A DNA stretch of 64,000 nucleotides, taken from assembly GCA_017962665.1 (NCBI GenBank), contig JAGCUU010000016.1, positions 124,001-188,000 on the forward strand. The letters are read 5' to 3'. How positions within the stretch are numbered: the stretch's first letter is position 1; every line of letters begins with the position of its first letter. Below, one piece after another: positions 48,753-58,716 of this stretch. The position numbers and the translations under genes are program-made. This DNA is from Bacteroidales bacterium (GTDB lineage: Bacteria > Bacteroidota > Bacteroidia > Bacteroidales > P3). The notes under the pieces were generated by a model. That model was not told the origin of the DNA and made no database searches. It saw only the letters and a list, made by a program, of their open reading frames with translations.

Positions 48753-51425
48753 ATGGAAATTGCTTCAAAATACAATCCTCGTGCCGTTGAAGAGAAATGG
48801 TACAGTTTTTGGTTGGAAAAGAAATTGTTTCATTCGGAACCTGATAAACGCCATCCTTATACTGTGGTCATTCCACCTCCGAATGTTACCGGAGTCCTTC
48901 ACATGGGGCACATGCTCAACAATACTATCCAGGATGTCCTTGTACGTAGAGCCAGAATGATGGGCAAGAATGCCTGTTGGGTTCCCGGAACAGACCATGC
49001 AAGTATTGCAACCGAGGCTAAGGTAGTTAATATGTTGAAGGAAAAAGGTATTGACAAGCGTGATATTGGCCGTGAGGAGTTTCTGAAGCAGGCTTGGCAA
49101 TGGAAGGAAGAATATGGTGGCATAATTCTCAAACAATTGCGCAAACTAGGCGCCAGTTGTGATTGGGATCGTACGGCCTTTACAATGGATGACATCCGCT
49201 ATGAGAGTGTGATACGCGTCTTTGTGGATTTATATAACAAAGGCTTGATTTATAGGGGCGTTCGTATGGTTAACTGGGATCCACAGGCTCTTACGGCAGT
49301 AAGCGATGAAGAGGTGAATTACAAGGAGAGCCATTCGAAGTTGTATTATCTCAGATATTATGTGGAACAGTCTGATGACTCCAATCAGTCAGACTATATC
49401 GTTGTCGCTACCACGCGTCCTGAAACGATTCTGGGCGATACGGCCGTATGTGTGCATCCTGAGGACGAGCGCTACCAGTGGTTGAGGGGAAAACGTCTTG
49501 TTGTTCCGTCGGTGGGACGCAGCGTTCCTGTGATCATGGATGAGTACGTTGACCGTGAGTTTGGCACAGGTGCACTAAAGATCACCCCGGCACATGATGT
49601 TAACGACTATAACCTGGGTATGAAATACGGTCTGGAGACTATAAACATATTCAATGACAACGGAACTCTGAATGCCAATGGCGGAAAGTATGCCGAGATG
49701 GACCGTTTTGCCTGCCGTAAGGCTATCATGAAGGATTTGGAGGAGGCCGGATTGGTGGAGAAGGTAGAGGATTACGTGAATAAGGTTGGACATTCGGAAC
49801 GTACCGATGCTGTTATCGAACCAAAACTTAGCACCCAGTGGTTTATGAAAATGGGTGACATAGCCAAGAAGGCGCTTGATGTTGTGGAAGATGGTAAAAT
49901 CCAGTTCCATCCTGAGAAATTCAAAAATACATATCGCCATTGGCTGGAGAATATCAAGGATTGGTGCATAAGTCGCCAATTGTGGTGGGGACATCGTATT
50001 CCTGCATATTATGTTGACGTGGACGGCAAGCGCGAAGTTGTTGTCGCCGCTACCAGGGAAGAGGCTTTCGAGCAGGTGTGCAAAAGATGGCCTGGCGTGG
50101 TTAAGAATGCTGATGATCTGGTTCAGGACGAGGATGTATTGGATACATGGTTCAGCAGTTGGCTTTGGCCGATAAGCCTGTTCGACGGTATTCGTAACCC
50201 GGACAATGAAGAGATAAAATATTATTATCCTACAGATGATTTGATTACAGCTCCCGATATTATCTTTTTCTGGGTGGCACGTATGATTATGGCTGGAGAG
50301 GAATATAGAGGCGAAGTACCATTCCGCCACGTTTATTTCACAGGCATTGTACGCGACGAAAAGGGTCGCAAAATGTCCAAGCAGCTTGGCAACTCGCCTG
50401 ACCCTATTGAACTGATGGAGAAATATGGTGCCGACGGCGTGAGAATGGGAATGTTGCTCACCGCACCTGCTGGAAATGACTTACCTTTCGATGTGAAAAT
50501 ATGCGAGCAGGGACGTAATTTCGCTAACAAAATCTGGAATGCACTGCGTCTGGTTAAAGGGTGGGAGAAGAGTGAAGAACAGAAACAGTCCCCCGAGAAT
50601 GAAGTGGCTGTGGAATGGATGGAACAAAGAATGGCATCAGTACTTGGCGAGGTTGAGAAAGATTTTGATCAATATCGTCTGAGTGAGGCTTTGATGAATA
50701 CTTACAAGCTAATATGGGACGATTTCTGTTCGTGGTTCTTGGAAATGGTGAAGCCTGCATTCGGCCATCCCATCGACCGTGAGACTTATGAGGCTACGGT
50801 GCGCATCTTTGAAAAACTGATGTGCATGTTGCATCCCTTCATGCCTTTTGTTACTGAGGAAATATGGCATCTGTTGCAGGATACAGACAGCGATGTCAAA
50901 GCCGAACTTGTTGCCGGCAGCAGCATAATGATGCAGCACATGCCTGTCAGTGTGTTTTTCGATCAGAGAATGCTTGACGACTGCTCTACAATGCGCGAGA
51001 TTGTGGCTGGAATCCGTAACATTCGCAGCAGCAAAGGTCTCTCTCCGAAGGATGAGTTGGAATTGTTTGTGATGAGCGAAGAGGGCAAATTGATGAATAA
51101 ACGTTTTGACGGTGTGATTCGCAAACTCGCCAACGTGAAGCAAATTAACTATGTGGCGGAGAAGGTCGAAAATAGTGTTAGTTTCATGGTCGGCACCACT
51201 GAGTGTTTTGTGCCGATGAAACAGAATGCCGACAGTGCCGATGACCGCAAAAAATTGGAAGAGGAACTTCGTTATGCCGAGGGATTTCTTGCAAGCGTGA
51301 TGAAGAAACTGAACAATGAGAAATTTGTCAACGGAGCACCCGAAAAGGTGGTTGCATTGGAACGTCAGAAAAAAGCCGACGCCGAGCAGAAAATTGCTGC
51401 ACTGAAGGAAAGATTGGGGCTTTGA
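48753..51425 (+). CDS. valS: Valyl-tRNA synthetase
   Basis: The 890-residue class I synthetase charges tRNA-Val. The HIGH motif is in [20 protein letters not shown] near residue 35. The editing domain includes [20 protein letters not shown] near residue 222, and the KMSKS loop is [20 protein letters not shown] near residue 537. The anticodon-binding domain follows, and the C-terminal coiled coil ([20 protein letters not shown], then [13 protein letters not shown]) is present. Length is typical of bacterial ValS. Confidence 0.98.
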   Translation: MEIASKYNPRAVEEKWYSFWLEKKLFHSEPDKRHPYTVVIPPPNVTGVLHMGHMLNNTIQDVLVRRARMMGKNACWVPGTDHASIATEAKVVNMLKEKGIDKRDIGREEFLKQAWQWKEEYGGIILKQLRKLGASCDWDRTAFTMDDIRYESVIRVFVDLYNKGLIYRGVRMVNWDPQALTAVSDEEVNYKESHSKLYYLRYYVEQSDDSNQSDYIVVATTRPETILGDTAVCVHPEDERYQWLRGKRLVVPSVGRSVPVIMDEYVDREFGTGALKITPAHDVNDYNLGMKYGLETINIFNDNGTLNANGGKYAEMDRFACRKAIMKDLEEAGLVEKVEDYVNKVGHSERTDAVIEPKLSTQWFMKMGDIAKKALDVVEDGKIQFHPEKFKNTYRHWLENIKDWCISRQLWWGHRIPAYYVDVDGKREVVVAATREEAFEQVCKRWPGVVKNADDLVQDEDVLDTWFSSWLWPISLFDGIRNPDNEEIKYYYPTDDLITAPDIIFFWVARMIMAGEEYRGEVPFRHVYFTGIVRDEKGRKMSKQLGNSPDPIELMEKYGADGVRMGMLLTAPAGNDLPFDVKICEQGRNFANKIWNALRLVKGWEKSEEQKQSPENEVAVEWMEQRMASVLGEVEKDFDQYRLSEALMNTYKLIWDDFCSWFLEMVKPAFGHPIDRETYEATVRIFEKLMCMLHPFMPFVTEEIWHLLQDTDSDVKAELVAGSSIMMQHMPVSVFFDQRMLDDCSTMREIVAGIRNIRSSKGLSPKDELELFVMSEEGKLMNKRFDGVIRKLANVKQINYVAEKVENSVSFMVGTTECFVPMKQNADSADDRKKLEEELRYAEGFLASVMKKLNNEKFVNGAPEKVVALERQKKADAEQKIAALKERLGL

Positions 51426-51473
51426 GTGTATCGGTTTATTGATTGGTTACGATAAAATGAAAAAAAACGAAAT

Positions 51474-52949
51474 ATGAAAAAACTGTTTCTGTTATTGATG
51501 GTTTTTGCGGCGACGATGCCGCTTACGGCGAGAGCACAGGTGGCATCACTTGATACGCTGTTAGTCCATGTCAGGGAACTGTCGTCTTCAACATACGAAG
51601 GCCGTCTTGCCGGCACCGATGCTTTTTTGTCTGCCGCAGATTATGTTATAGAGGCTTTGGAACGCTATGGCGTTGAACCTTACGGCGACGAGTGGGGCCA
51701 ATATTTTGAGACGGAATGCAACCTGATAGAGAATTGCACCTTCAATAGCTATCTTCATAGCAGCGATAACCGTACGGTATATGTCCTGGGTAGGGATTAT
51801 TGTTGCGCGGGAATGACAGGTCGCGGCTATGCCGATGCATCTGTTGTTTTTTGTGGTTATGGAATAGACAACGGTGCATTTGACGAGTATGCCAATGTCG
51901 ATGCACAAGGTAAGATTGTTGTGGTATTCAGTGGGGTACCGAATTTTTTACCAAGCAATGTGACTTCGAAATATACGCAGATTAGGGACAAGGCCAGGGT
52001 TGCTAAAGCCCATGGCGCTTGTGCACTGGTGGTTATAAACATGTCGGCCAATTGTTCTCCATACGAGGTGCAGGGCTCGGTATACAACGGTGAGTTGCCT
52101 CATCTGGCAACGTTCCCAATAATCCAACCTACGCGTGACTGTGGTGACCGCCTGTTGAAAGATGAGTTGATGAATTTGGAGGAAGTTTTTCAGAAAATCA
52201 ACGATAGTCAGAAACCTCAGTCGTTCCATCTGCGCAAAAAGTTTGAGATAGAAACCAATACAACGTATACTCCTGCAGCGCTTACAGCTAATGTTATCGG
52301 TGTTTATCCTGGTGCTGACAGCAAGATGAGAGGAGAATATGTTGTTGTGGGTGCCAGTTTGGACCATGTTGGTATGCAAGGGACCACCTGCCTGTTCCCA
52401 GGTGCAGATGACAATGCTTCGGGTGTCGCTGCATTGTTGGAGACTGCAAGAATGTTGCAGATGTCAGAAGACCAGCCGTCGAGAAGTGTGCTATTTGTTT
52501 TATTCTCTTCAGGAGAACAACAGCATCTTGGCTCTCGGATATTTGTTTCAAATTTCAGCCCACTGAAAAAAATAGAGGCTTTTGTTAATGTCGACAAGGT
52601 GGGTAGCGGCGACAGTATTGCTGTTTTAGGCAATAAGCGTTATCCTCATTTGTGGAGTGTGGCCAAAAAGGTAGATACCCTGTATTGCTCGGGCGATGTT
52701 ATGGTTGGAACCAAGACAACTCCCAAGGGCGATGCTGTGGCATTTGACTATATAGGCATTCCGTGTATTAACATTACAAATTTCAAAGGCTACAGACATC
52801 CGCATGTCCCGAGCGATATAGTGGAGAATATAGACCGCCGCTATATTGTAAAGGCTACCCAATTGCTCTTTGAAACAGTATTGGATCTCTCGTTTGGTGA
52901 ATATCAGGGACGTTCCAATGAGTCTAAGAGGGTGCGATTTGACAAATAA
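51474..52949 (+). CDS. M28-like peptidase-family protein with substituted active-site residues
   Basis: The 491-residue protein has a signal peptide (MKKLFLLLMVFAATMPLTAR, AQ). A PA-like insert region follows (SVVFCGYGIDNGAFDEYANV) and an M28 domain from about residue 285. Metal-site segments are GASLDHVG (residues 293-300), GADDNASG (310-317), SSGEQQHLGS (345-354), NVDKVG and RHPHVPSD. Active family members have a His where S295 is and two adjacent Glu where G347-E348 lie; the bridging Asp, the later Asp and the last His are kept. It may therefore be a weak or non-catalytic exported protein. The gene follows valS by 48 bases. The substrate is unknown. Confidence 0.8.
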   Translation: MKKLFLLLMVFAATMPLTARAQVASLDTLLVHVRELSSSTYEGRLAGTDAFLSAADYVIEALERYGVEPYGDEWGQYFETECNLIENCTFNSYLHSSDNRTVYVLGRDYCCAGMTGRGYADASVVFCGYGIDNGAFDEYANVDAQGKIVVVFSGVPNFLPSNVTSKYTQIRDKARVAKAHGACALVVINMSANCSPYEVQGSVYNGELPHLATFPIIQPTRDCGDRLLKDELMNLEEVFQKINDSQKPQSFHLRKKFEIETNTTYTPAALTANVIGVYPGADSKMRGEYVVVGASLDHVGMQGTTCLFPGADDNASGVAALLETARMLQMSEDQPSRSVLFVLFSSGEQQHLGSRIFVSNFSPLKKIEAFVNVDKVGSGDSIAVLGNKRYPHLWSVAKKVDTLYCSGDVMVGTKTTPKGDAVAFDYIGIPCINITNFKGYRHPHVPSDIVENIDRRYIVKATQLLFETVLDLSFGEYQGRSNESKRVRFDK

Positions 52950-53001
52950 TTACGACATGGATTTGTTGTTTGCGTAATTAATTGATAAAAAGAGAATAAA
53001 G

Positions 53002-55443
53002 GTGTTTGCTTTATACAAGAAAGAGCTTTCGGCGTTTTTCTCATCGATAGTGGGTTATCTGACGATAATCGTTTTTCTGCTATTGACAGGATTGATGCTG
53101 TGGGTGCTACGCACCAGTTTCAATATACTTGACTATAAATATGCAGGTCTTGACGGTCTTTTCCTGTTGGGCCCGTTCTTATATCTTTTCCTTATTCCTG
53201 CAATCACTATGAAGATGTTTGCCGAGGAAAAGAAGAATGGTACCATGGAACTACTACAGACTAAACCTTTGACGGAACTAACAATCGTTGTTGCCAAGTT
53301 CCTTGCCGGTTGGACGCTGGTTGTGGTATCTTTGTTGCCTACACTTATCTACTATTGGTCTGTCTATCGTTTGGGTGACCCTGTCGGTAATATTGATACG
53401 GGTGGTGTTATCGGTTCGTACATAGGACTTGTACTTCTCGGTGCAGTATTTGTGGCTATAGGACTCTTCGCTTCGTCCCTTTCAAACAATCAGATTGTGG
53501 CCTTCGTCGTAGCAGCTATGCTGTGTGCATTCTGCTATATGGGGTTTGAGGGTATTTATCAACTTATGCATGGCCGTTTTGCCCTGCTTTTGCGTTGGTT
53601 TGGCATTCAGTCACACTATGAGTCGATGTCGAGAGGTGTAATTGATAGTCGCGACTTGATATTTTTCTTATCGGTAATAGTGCTTTTTATCGCACTTACA
53701 AGAATGGTACTGCAGATAAAATTCTGGCGAAAAGAACGCACCATAGGACTTGTCGCTATGTTGCTGGCACTCATTTTTGTAAATATCAGCAGCAATTACC
53801 TGTTTGGCCGTATAGACCTTACCTCGGAAAAGCGTTATACACTTTCCAAATCGACCAAGGAAATGTTGCGAGACATCGATGAAACGGTGTTGTTCAGAAT
53901 ATATTTGGAAGGTGATGACTTGCCGGCAGAATATCGTCGTTTCAGAAATGACATTAAAGATATGTTAGACCAGTTCAGGGCTTACAGCAAATATGTGGAA
54001 TATGAGTTTGTAAATCCTAACTCGTTCAAGACCGATGAAGAAAAGGCTCAGTTTTACCAAACTATTGTAAAAAAAGGCTTGACTCCTATTCCTGTCACTA
54101 CTGAAGAAGATGGTGTGCAAAAGCAGCAGGTGGTCTATCCTTCAATGGAGGTTTCATACAAGAGTCGCGAGACTGCTATGCAGTTGCAGTCTTCGGGTGT
54201 TACAGGGCGCTCTACGGATGAGGTTATTAATACCTCGGTAGAGAATCTCGAATACAATTTTGTGACTGCCATTCATCGACTTTCGCGTCCTGTAAAGGCA
54301 AGAATAGGCTTCTTGATGGGGCATGGCGAACTAGAAAAAATCGATCTGTTCGATATCCAGATGTCGTTGGTGGAAGATTATACGGTTGAGAATGTTTATC
54401 TCGACAAAAATATCGATGCTCTTACGGGCAGGGTACAGAATATGCGTGATTCCAGCATCACAGTCAATAACAAGTTCGATGTTGTGGTCGTCCCGAAACC
54501 AATAAAAACATTTACAGATCAAGACCTTTACATATTGGACCAGTATGTTATGTATGGAGGCAAGATATTGTGGCTGCTGGATGTACTGGATGCCGACATG
54601 GATAGTCTGCAGGATAAGGCTCAGACCTTTGCAACCAGACTCCCGACAAACCTTGAGGAGATGCTATTCAACTATGGTGTGCGTATTAACCCTGATTTGA
54701 TTATGGACTACCGTTGCCGCGGTATTCCTATGATGGGCGCAGACAATAGAATGCAGCTCGTTCCATGGTATTATTTCCCCACACTGGTACCTAATTCCGG
54801 TCATCCTATAGTGAGAAATCTGGATGTCCTTAAAACAGACTTTATCAGTAGTATTGATTTAATAAACAACGAGATTGACAAAACAGTCCTTCTCACTACA
54901 TCCGATCATGTGCATATCAAGAATGCACCGGTGAATATCCAACTCAGCGATGCAATGATACAGGTTGATGACCAGTTGTTTAATAAAAAGTCGTTGCCTG
55001 TGGCGGTATTGCTCGAGGGCGAATTCAAATCCATGTATAGAAGTCGTCTTGCATCGTCGTTTACTGAATTGAGTGAGATTGCGTATAAAAGCAAGTGTGA
55101 TAAACCTACACAGATGATTGTGGTGTCGGACGGCGACATGATTCGTAACGGCACAGGCATGAATGAGCGTGGCCGTTACCCATATCCGTTGGGATACGAC
55201 CGTTACACCAATGTCGAATTTGCAAATAAGACATTTCTTCTTAACGCCATCAACTATCTGGCTGGCGATGAAGGAATGATTGATGCACGCCCCCGCAATA
55301 TTGAAATCAGGCGTCTTGATCTTGCGAAGGTCAGGGACAAGAGAGGCGCTTATCAGTTTGCCAACCTTTTTTATCCGGTACTTGCAGTGCTGGCATTTGC
55401 TGCAACGGTGATAGTTGTCAGAAGGGCAAAGTTTAAGAAATAA
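53002..55443 (+). CDS. GldF-GldG fusion: ABC-2 permease plus GldG-type auxiliary domain
   Basis: The 813-residue protein starts with GTG. Residues 1-235 are an ABC-2 permease (FALYKKELSAFFSSIVGYLT, MKMFAEEKKNGTMELLQTKP, about six helices) like GldF. A further helix near residue 250 leads into a long extracytoplasmic GldG-like region (TSEKRYTLSKSTKEMLRDID, ARIGFLMGHGELEKIDLFDI, WLLDVLDADMDSLQDKAQTF), and a C-terminal helix ends the protein. In Flavobacterium these are separate gliding genes; here they form one chain. The ATP-binding partner (GldA type) is not next to it. The DUF4340 gene follows after 12 bases. The transported material is unknown. Confidence 0.85.
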   Translation: MFALYKKELSAFFSSIVGYLTIIVFLLLTGLMLWVLRTSFNILDYKYAGLDGLFLLGPFLYLFLIPAITMKMFAEEKKNGTMELLQTKPLTELTIVVAKFLAGWTLVVVSLLPTLIYYWSVYRLGDPVGNIDTGGVIGSYIGLVLLGAVFVAIGLFASSLSNNQIVAFVVAAMLCAFCYMGFEGIYQLMHGRFALLLRWFGIQSHYESMSRGVIDSRDLIFFLSVIVLFIALTRMVLQIKFWRKERTIGLVAMLLALIFVNISSNYLFGRIDLTSEKRYTLSKSTKEMLRDIDETVLFRIYLEGDDLPAEYRRFRNDIKDMLDQFRAYSKYVEYEFVNPNSFKTDEEKAQFYQTIVKKGLTPIPVTTEEDGVQKQQVVYPSMEVSYKSRETAMQLQSSGVTGRSTDEVINTSVENLEYNFVTAIHRLSRPVKARIGFLMGHGELEKIDLFDIQMSLVEDYTVENVYLDKNIDALTGRVQNMRDSSITVNNKFDVVVVPKPIKTFTDQDLYILDQYVMYGGKILWLLDVLDADMDSLQDKAQTFATRLPTNLEEMLFNYGVRINPDLIMDYRCRGIPMMGADNRMQLVPWYYFPTLVPNSGHPIVRNLDVLKTDFISSIDLINNEIDKTVLLTTSDHVHIKNAPVNIQLSDAMIQVDDQLFNKKSLPVAVLLEGEFKSMYRSRLASSFTELSEIAYKSKCDKPTQMIVVSDGDMIRNGTGMNERGRYPYPLGYDRYTNVEFANKTFLLNAINYLAGDEGMIDARPRNIEIRRLDLAKVRDKRGAYQFANLFYPVLAVLAFAATVIVVRRAKFKK

Positions 55444-55455
55444 CATTGTCTATTT

Positions 55456-56544
55456 ATGAAAAACAATAAGAAGATTTATGCTATCTTGGCTGTAGTTTTA
55501 CTGCTTGGCGCGGTAACATTTGTTGTTGTAATGCTAAAAGGTAGTAATCATACATTTGAGCAAAATTTTCATATTCGGGCAGCCGCCCGTCCCGGTGCTG
55601 TTAACAAGATTTTTATGGCAGACAAGGAAAACCATCAGGTCTTGTTGGTATGCAAGAACGACTCGTTGTGGCTTGTGGATGACAAGTTTGTGGCAAGCCA
55701 GCCGATGGTCGACTTATTGTTGCAGACACTCTCGGACATGCGTATACGCAGCCAGGTGAACAAGGCAGCCGCTGAAAATGTGACTAAGCAGATGGCAGCA
55801 AAGAGTGTGAAGGTTGAGGTCTATTATGACGCGTATAGGATAAATTGGTTTGGTGGAAAACTAAGACTTTTTAAATACGAAAAATGTGATATTATATATG
55901 TAGGCCATGATACGCAGGATATGATGGCTACTTATATGTATCGCGAAGGCGACGACCTTCCATGTGTGGTTAACATTCCTGGTTTCAGGGGCTGTCTTTC
56001 GCCTCGTTTTGTCGTTGACCCGCTGCTGTGGAGAAGCCATTCAATAGTGAGCCTTCCGGTACAAAAAATAGCCAAGGTCTCATTGGAAATCCCGTCAATG
56101 CCTTCTGAATCGTTCGAGGTGGAGCGGGAAGGCGACGGCTTTGTGTTGAATCTCGTAAATCCGCGCCAGAGAGTCGATGGATTCGATACAGCCAGAGTTG
56201 CTCAACTGCTTTCTTCTTTTGTTAATCTTAATTTCGACGAGTTTGCAAAGGTGGTGCCTAAAGTGGAACTTGATACCACATTTGCCCGCGACCCACGTAC
56301 AATACTTCGCATAACTGACATAGACGGCAATACCAGGGAACTGAAGACCTATATCAAGTACAGCAACCCTGATGACCTTCTTGCTATGCCGGACACGACT
56401 ATGTTTCAAGTGTTTGACTTGAATCGCCTGTATGCTGTTCTTGACGATAAAGATACCGTTCTAATCCAATACTATATCTTTGATAACATTCTCCAACCGG
56501 CATCGTTCTTTATGGGACGAGATAAATCGTATTTTGCCAGATGA
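55456..56544 (+). CDS. DUF4340 family membrane-anchored protein
   Basis: The 362-residue protein has one N-terminal membrane helix (IYAILAVVLLLGAVTFVVVM) followed by an extracytoplasmic region. This has repeated beta-rich segments such as MADKENHQVLLVCKNDSLWL, MADLLLQTLSDMRIRSQ-like turns and FDTARVAQLLSSFVNLNFDE, the DUF4340 pattern. Genes of this family commonly stand right after GldG-type ABC transporter genes, as here (12-base gap), and are thought to work with them at the cell surface. The function is unknown. It overlaps surE by four bases (56541-56544). Confidence 0.83.
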   Translation: MKNNKKIYAILAVVLLLGAVTFVVVMLKGSNHTFEQNFHIRAAARPGAVNKIFMADKENHQVLLVCKNDSLWLVDDKFVASQPMVDLLLQTLSDMRIRSQVNKAAAENVTKQMAAKSVKVEVYYDAYRINWFGGKLRLFKYEKCDIIYVGHDTQDMMATYMYREGDDLPCVVNIPGFRGCLSPRFVVDPLLWRSHSIVSLPVQKIAKVSLEIPSMPSESFEVEREGDGFVLNLVNPRQRVDGFDTARVAQLLSSFVNLNFDEFAKVVPKVELDTTFARDPRTILRITDIDGNTRELKTYIKYSNPDDLLAMPDTTMFQVFDLNRLYAVLDDKDTVLIQYYIFDNILQPASFFMGRDKSYFAR

Positions 56545-57311
56545 GACCGCTGATAATGATAACTAATGATGACGGTGTCGGAGCCAAAGGCCTTCAGGCA
56601 TTGGTTTCCGTGGCACGGAATATCGGCGATGTTGTTGTTATGGCACCTTCCAAGAATTCCTCAGGTCTTGCTCACTCTTTTACAGGAGGACAACCGTTAA
56701 GGGTTAACATTATTAGTGAAGAGAAAGACTGCAAGGTGTATTCCTGTGAGGGTACTCCTGTTGATTGTGTGAAAATCTGCGAACAGTTTTTCTGTGAACG
56801 ACGTCCTAATATAGTGCTCTCGGGTATCAATCATGGGAGCAATGCATCAATCAACGTGCTTTATTCCGGAACTATGGGTGCTGTTATGGAAGCCTCTGCA
56901 AATGGTTTAAATGCCATTGGCTTTTCTCTTTTGGACCATGACGAGGATGCTGATTTTACGCTGTCACTGCCCTTTGTGAGAATCATTATCGAGGCTGTCT
57001 TGAAAAAAAGTCTTCCGGATGGTGTGTCGTTGAATGTGAATATACCTGTCGTTAGCGATGGCGTTATTAAAGGTATAAGGCTATGCCGTGAGTCCAGAGC
57101 TTGCTGGAAAGATAGTTATGTGAAGCGGATAGACCCTCAAGGCAGGCCGTACTATTGGCTGACAGGCCGTTTTGAATGCAATGACAACGGCGATGATACA
57201 GACCAGGGCGCATTGGAGAACGGATATGTCTCCGTGGTCCCTACTACGACGGACTATACCGCTTATAAAGAGTTTGATATTATACGGAATGATTATGGGG
57301 AACTTTTTTAA
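56541..57311 (+). CDS. surE: 5'-nucleotidase SurE
   Basis: The 256-residue protein has the SurE metal site ITNDDGVGAKGLQALV (residues 7-22) and MAPSKNSSGLAHSFTGGQPL near residue 36. LSGINHGSNASINVLYSGTM is next near residue 94, where the Asn ligand is. GAVMEA then follows, and the C-terminal swapped arm is GLRLCRESRACWKD-like (IRLCRESRACWKDSYVKRID). It removes the 5'-phosphate from nucleoside monophosphates in the cytosol. It overlaps the DUF4340 gene by four bases and the small membrane protein gene by 17. Confidence 0.95.
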   Translation: MRPLIMITNDDGVGAKGLQALVSVARNIGDVVVMAPSKNSSGLAHSFTGGQPLRVNIISEEKDCKVYSCEGTPVDCVKICEQFFCERRPNIVLSGINHGSNASINVLYSGTMGAVMEASANGLNAIGFSLLDHDEDADFTLSLPFVRIIIEAVLKKSLPDGVSLNVNIPVVSDGVIKGIRLCRESRACWKDSYVKRIDPQGRPYYWLTGRFECNDNGDDTDQGALENGYVSVVPTTTDYTAYKEFDIIRNDYGELF

Positions 57312-57567
57312 AAAAGACAGTGTTGTTACAGGTCTTGTTGTTTCGTTGGGTAGCGAAATTGTATCTGCAGTGCTTATCGTCGCAGGTATATATATTGCAG
57401 GAGAGTCGTTCTGTGAGCATGTGAGATGGATGGGGGGAGCTTTTATTGCTCCGGTTCTTTTGCTGCGATACTATGCGAAAAAACAGTCTTTCCCTACAAT
57501 AACTAAGACAATAATTGTTGTATTGTTCCTCTCGTTTGTGGTATATATGTTTTTTGTGCTCAGGTAA
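57295..57567 (+). CDS. Small membrane protein of unknown function
   Basis: I use the ATG at 57295 (MGNFFKKDSVVTGLVVSLGS). Longer frames start inside surE. The 90-residue protein has three hydrophobic stretches: GLVVSLGSEIVSAVLIVAGI, MGGAFIAPVLLLRYYAK and TIIVVLFLSFVVYMFFVL. Its N-terminus is basic. The last 17 bases of surE overlap it and lpxB begins three bases after its stop, so it is translated as part of the surE-lpxB group. I do not recognise the family. A role near lipid A or membrane metabolism is suggested only by position. Confidence 0.7.
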   Translation: MGNFFKKDSVVTGLVVSLGSEIVSAVLIVAGIYIAGESFCEHVRWMGGAFIAPVLLLRYYAKKQSFPTITKTIIVVLFLSFVVYMFFVLR

Positions 57568-57570
57568 GAT

Positions 57571-58716
57571 ATGAAATACTACATCATAGCTGGAGAGGCT
57601 TCCGGTGACCTGCATGGAGCCAACTTGATGAGAGCCATCATTGCCAAGGACAGTGATGCCCATATCCGTTTTTGGGGAGGGGACAGGATGGCATCTGTGA
57701 GTGGCGCAATAATAGAACAGGTGCGACATATCCGTGATTTGGCTTATATGGGTTTTGTGGAAGTCGTGGCGCATCTTGGCACTGTTACAGGCAATATACG
57801 CTTTTGCAAGCGCGATATTGCTGAGTTTGCTCCAGATGTCGTGGTATTTATTGATTATCCTGGGTTTAATCTAAAGATAGCCAAGTTTGTACATGGTAAG
57901 GGCATCAAGAATGTGTATTACATCTCTCCGCAGGTTTGGGCTTGGAAGAAAGGCCGTCTGCGTTCGATGAAGAGGGATTTGGACAGACTATGCTATATAT
58001 TGCCTACAGAACGTAAGTTTTATGCTGAAAATGTTATGCCGCAGGCCAAGTATGTAGGACATCCTCTGCTTGACGAAGTTTCGCTTTACAGGACGGAAGG
58101 AGCGCGTGGCAATTTATTGATTGAAAAAGATGACAGGCCGATAATAGCAATACTTCCCGGCAGCAGAAAACATGAGTTGAGCCGTATGTTGCCAGTGATG
58201 CTTGCCGTTGCCGCACGACATAAGGAATATCGCTTTGTTGTCGCTGCCATGAGCTTGATAGGAAAGGATTACTATAGCGGATATCTCCCAAAGGATGCAG
58301 ATAACGTCAGTTTGTTTTTTGACAGGACATACGATTTGCTGGCTACAAGTTATGCGGCATTGGTATGTTCTGGAACCGCAACGTTAGAGACAGCGCTATT
58401 CAAAGTACCTCAGGTGGTGTGCTATCAATGTAACAAAGTGTCGGCAGCAATTGCGAGATTATTGATTGGCGATAAGATAAAATATATCTCCTTGGTGAAT
58501 CTTATCGCAGATAAACCGGTGGTCTGTGAATTGATACAAAGTGATTTCAATGTCGACAGGCTGGATAAAGAGTTTGAAAAGATTATAGACAAGGGGAACA
58601 GGGAGATTATGTTGGCGGCATACGACAATGTTATTGATGAACTGGGGGGCACAGGTGCATCATTACGCACAGCTGAAGAATGTATTAAGGTTGCAAAAGG
58701 AGAAAACAACAGATGA
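57571..58716 (+). CDS. lpxB: Lipid-A-disaccharide synthase
   Basis: The 381-residue GT19 enzyme condenses UDP-2,3-diacylglucosamine with lipid X on the cytosolic face of the inner membrane. It has YIIAGEASGDLHGANLMRAI at the N-terminus, VVFIDYPGFNLKIAKFVHGK near residue 90, YYISPQVWAWKKGRLRSMKR near residue 114 and ILPGSRKHELSRMLPVMLAV near residue 194. CSGTATLETALFKVPQVVCY is near residue 268. Length is normal. The start follows the small membrane protein by three bases, and the stop overlaps the SpoIID gene by four (58713-58716). Confidence 0.95.
   Translation: MKYYIIAGEASGDLHGANLMRAIIAKDSDAHIRFWGGDRMASVSGAIIEQVRHIRDLAYMGFVEVVAHLGTVTGNIRFCKRDIAEFAPDVVVFIDYPGFNLKIAKFVHGKGIKNVYYISPQVWAWKKGRLRSMKRDLDRLCYILPTERKFYAENVMPQAKYVGHPLLDEVSLYRTEGARGNLLIEKDDRPIIAILPGSRKHELSRMLPVMLAVAARHKEYRFVVAAMSLIGKDYYSGYLPKDADNVSLFFDRTYDLLATSYAALVCSGTATLETALFKVPQVVCYQCNKVSAAIARLLIGDKIKYISLVNLIADKPVVCELIQSDFNVDRLDKEFEKIIDKGNREIMLAAYDNVIDELGGTGASLRTAEECIKVAKGENNR

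Noticed and set aside
49575..50330. 251-codon open frame antisense to valS
   Set aside because: It lies wholly inside the certain valS gene, has no family motif, and its His- and Ile-rich composition is that of a reversed synthetase gene.
54859..55446. 195-codon open frame antisense to the GldFG gene
   Set aside because: It is a shadow of the conserved GldG-like coding sequence and shows no recognisable domain or promoter.
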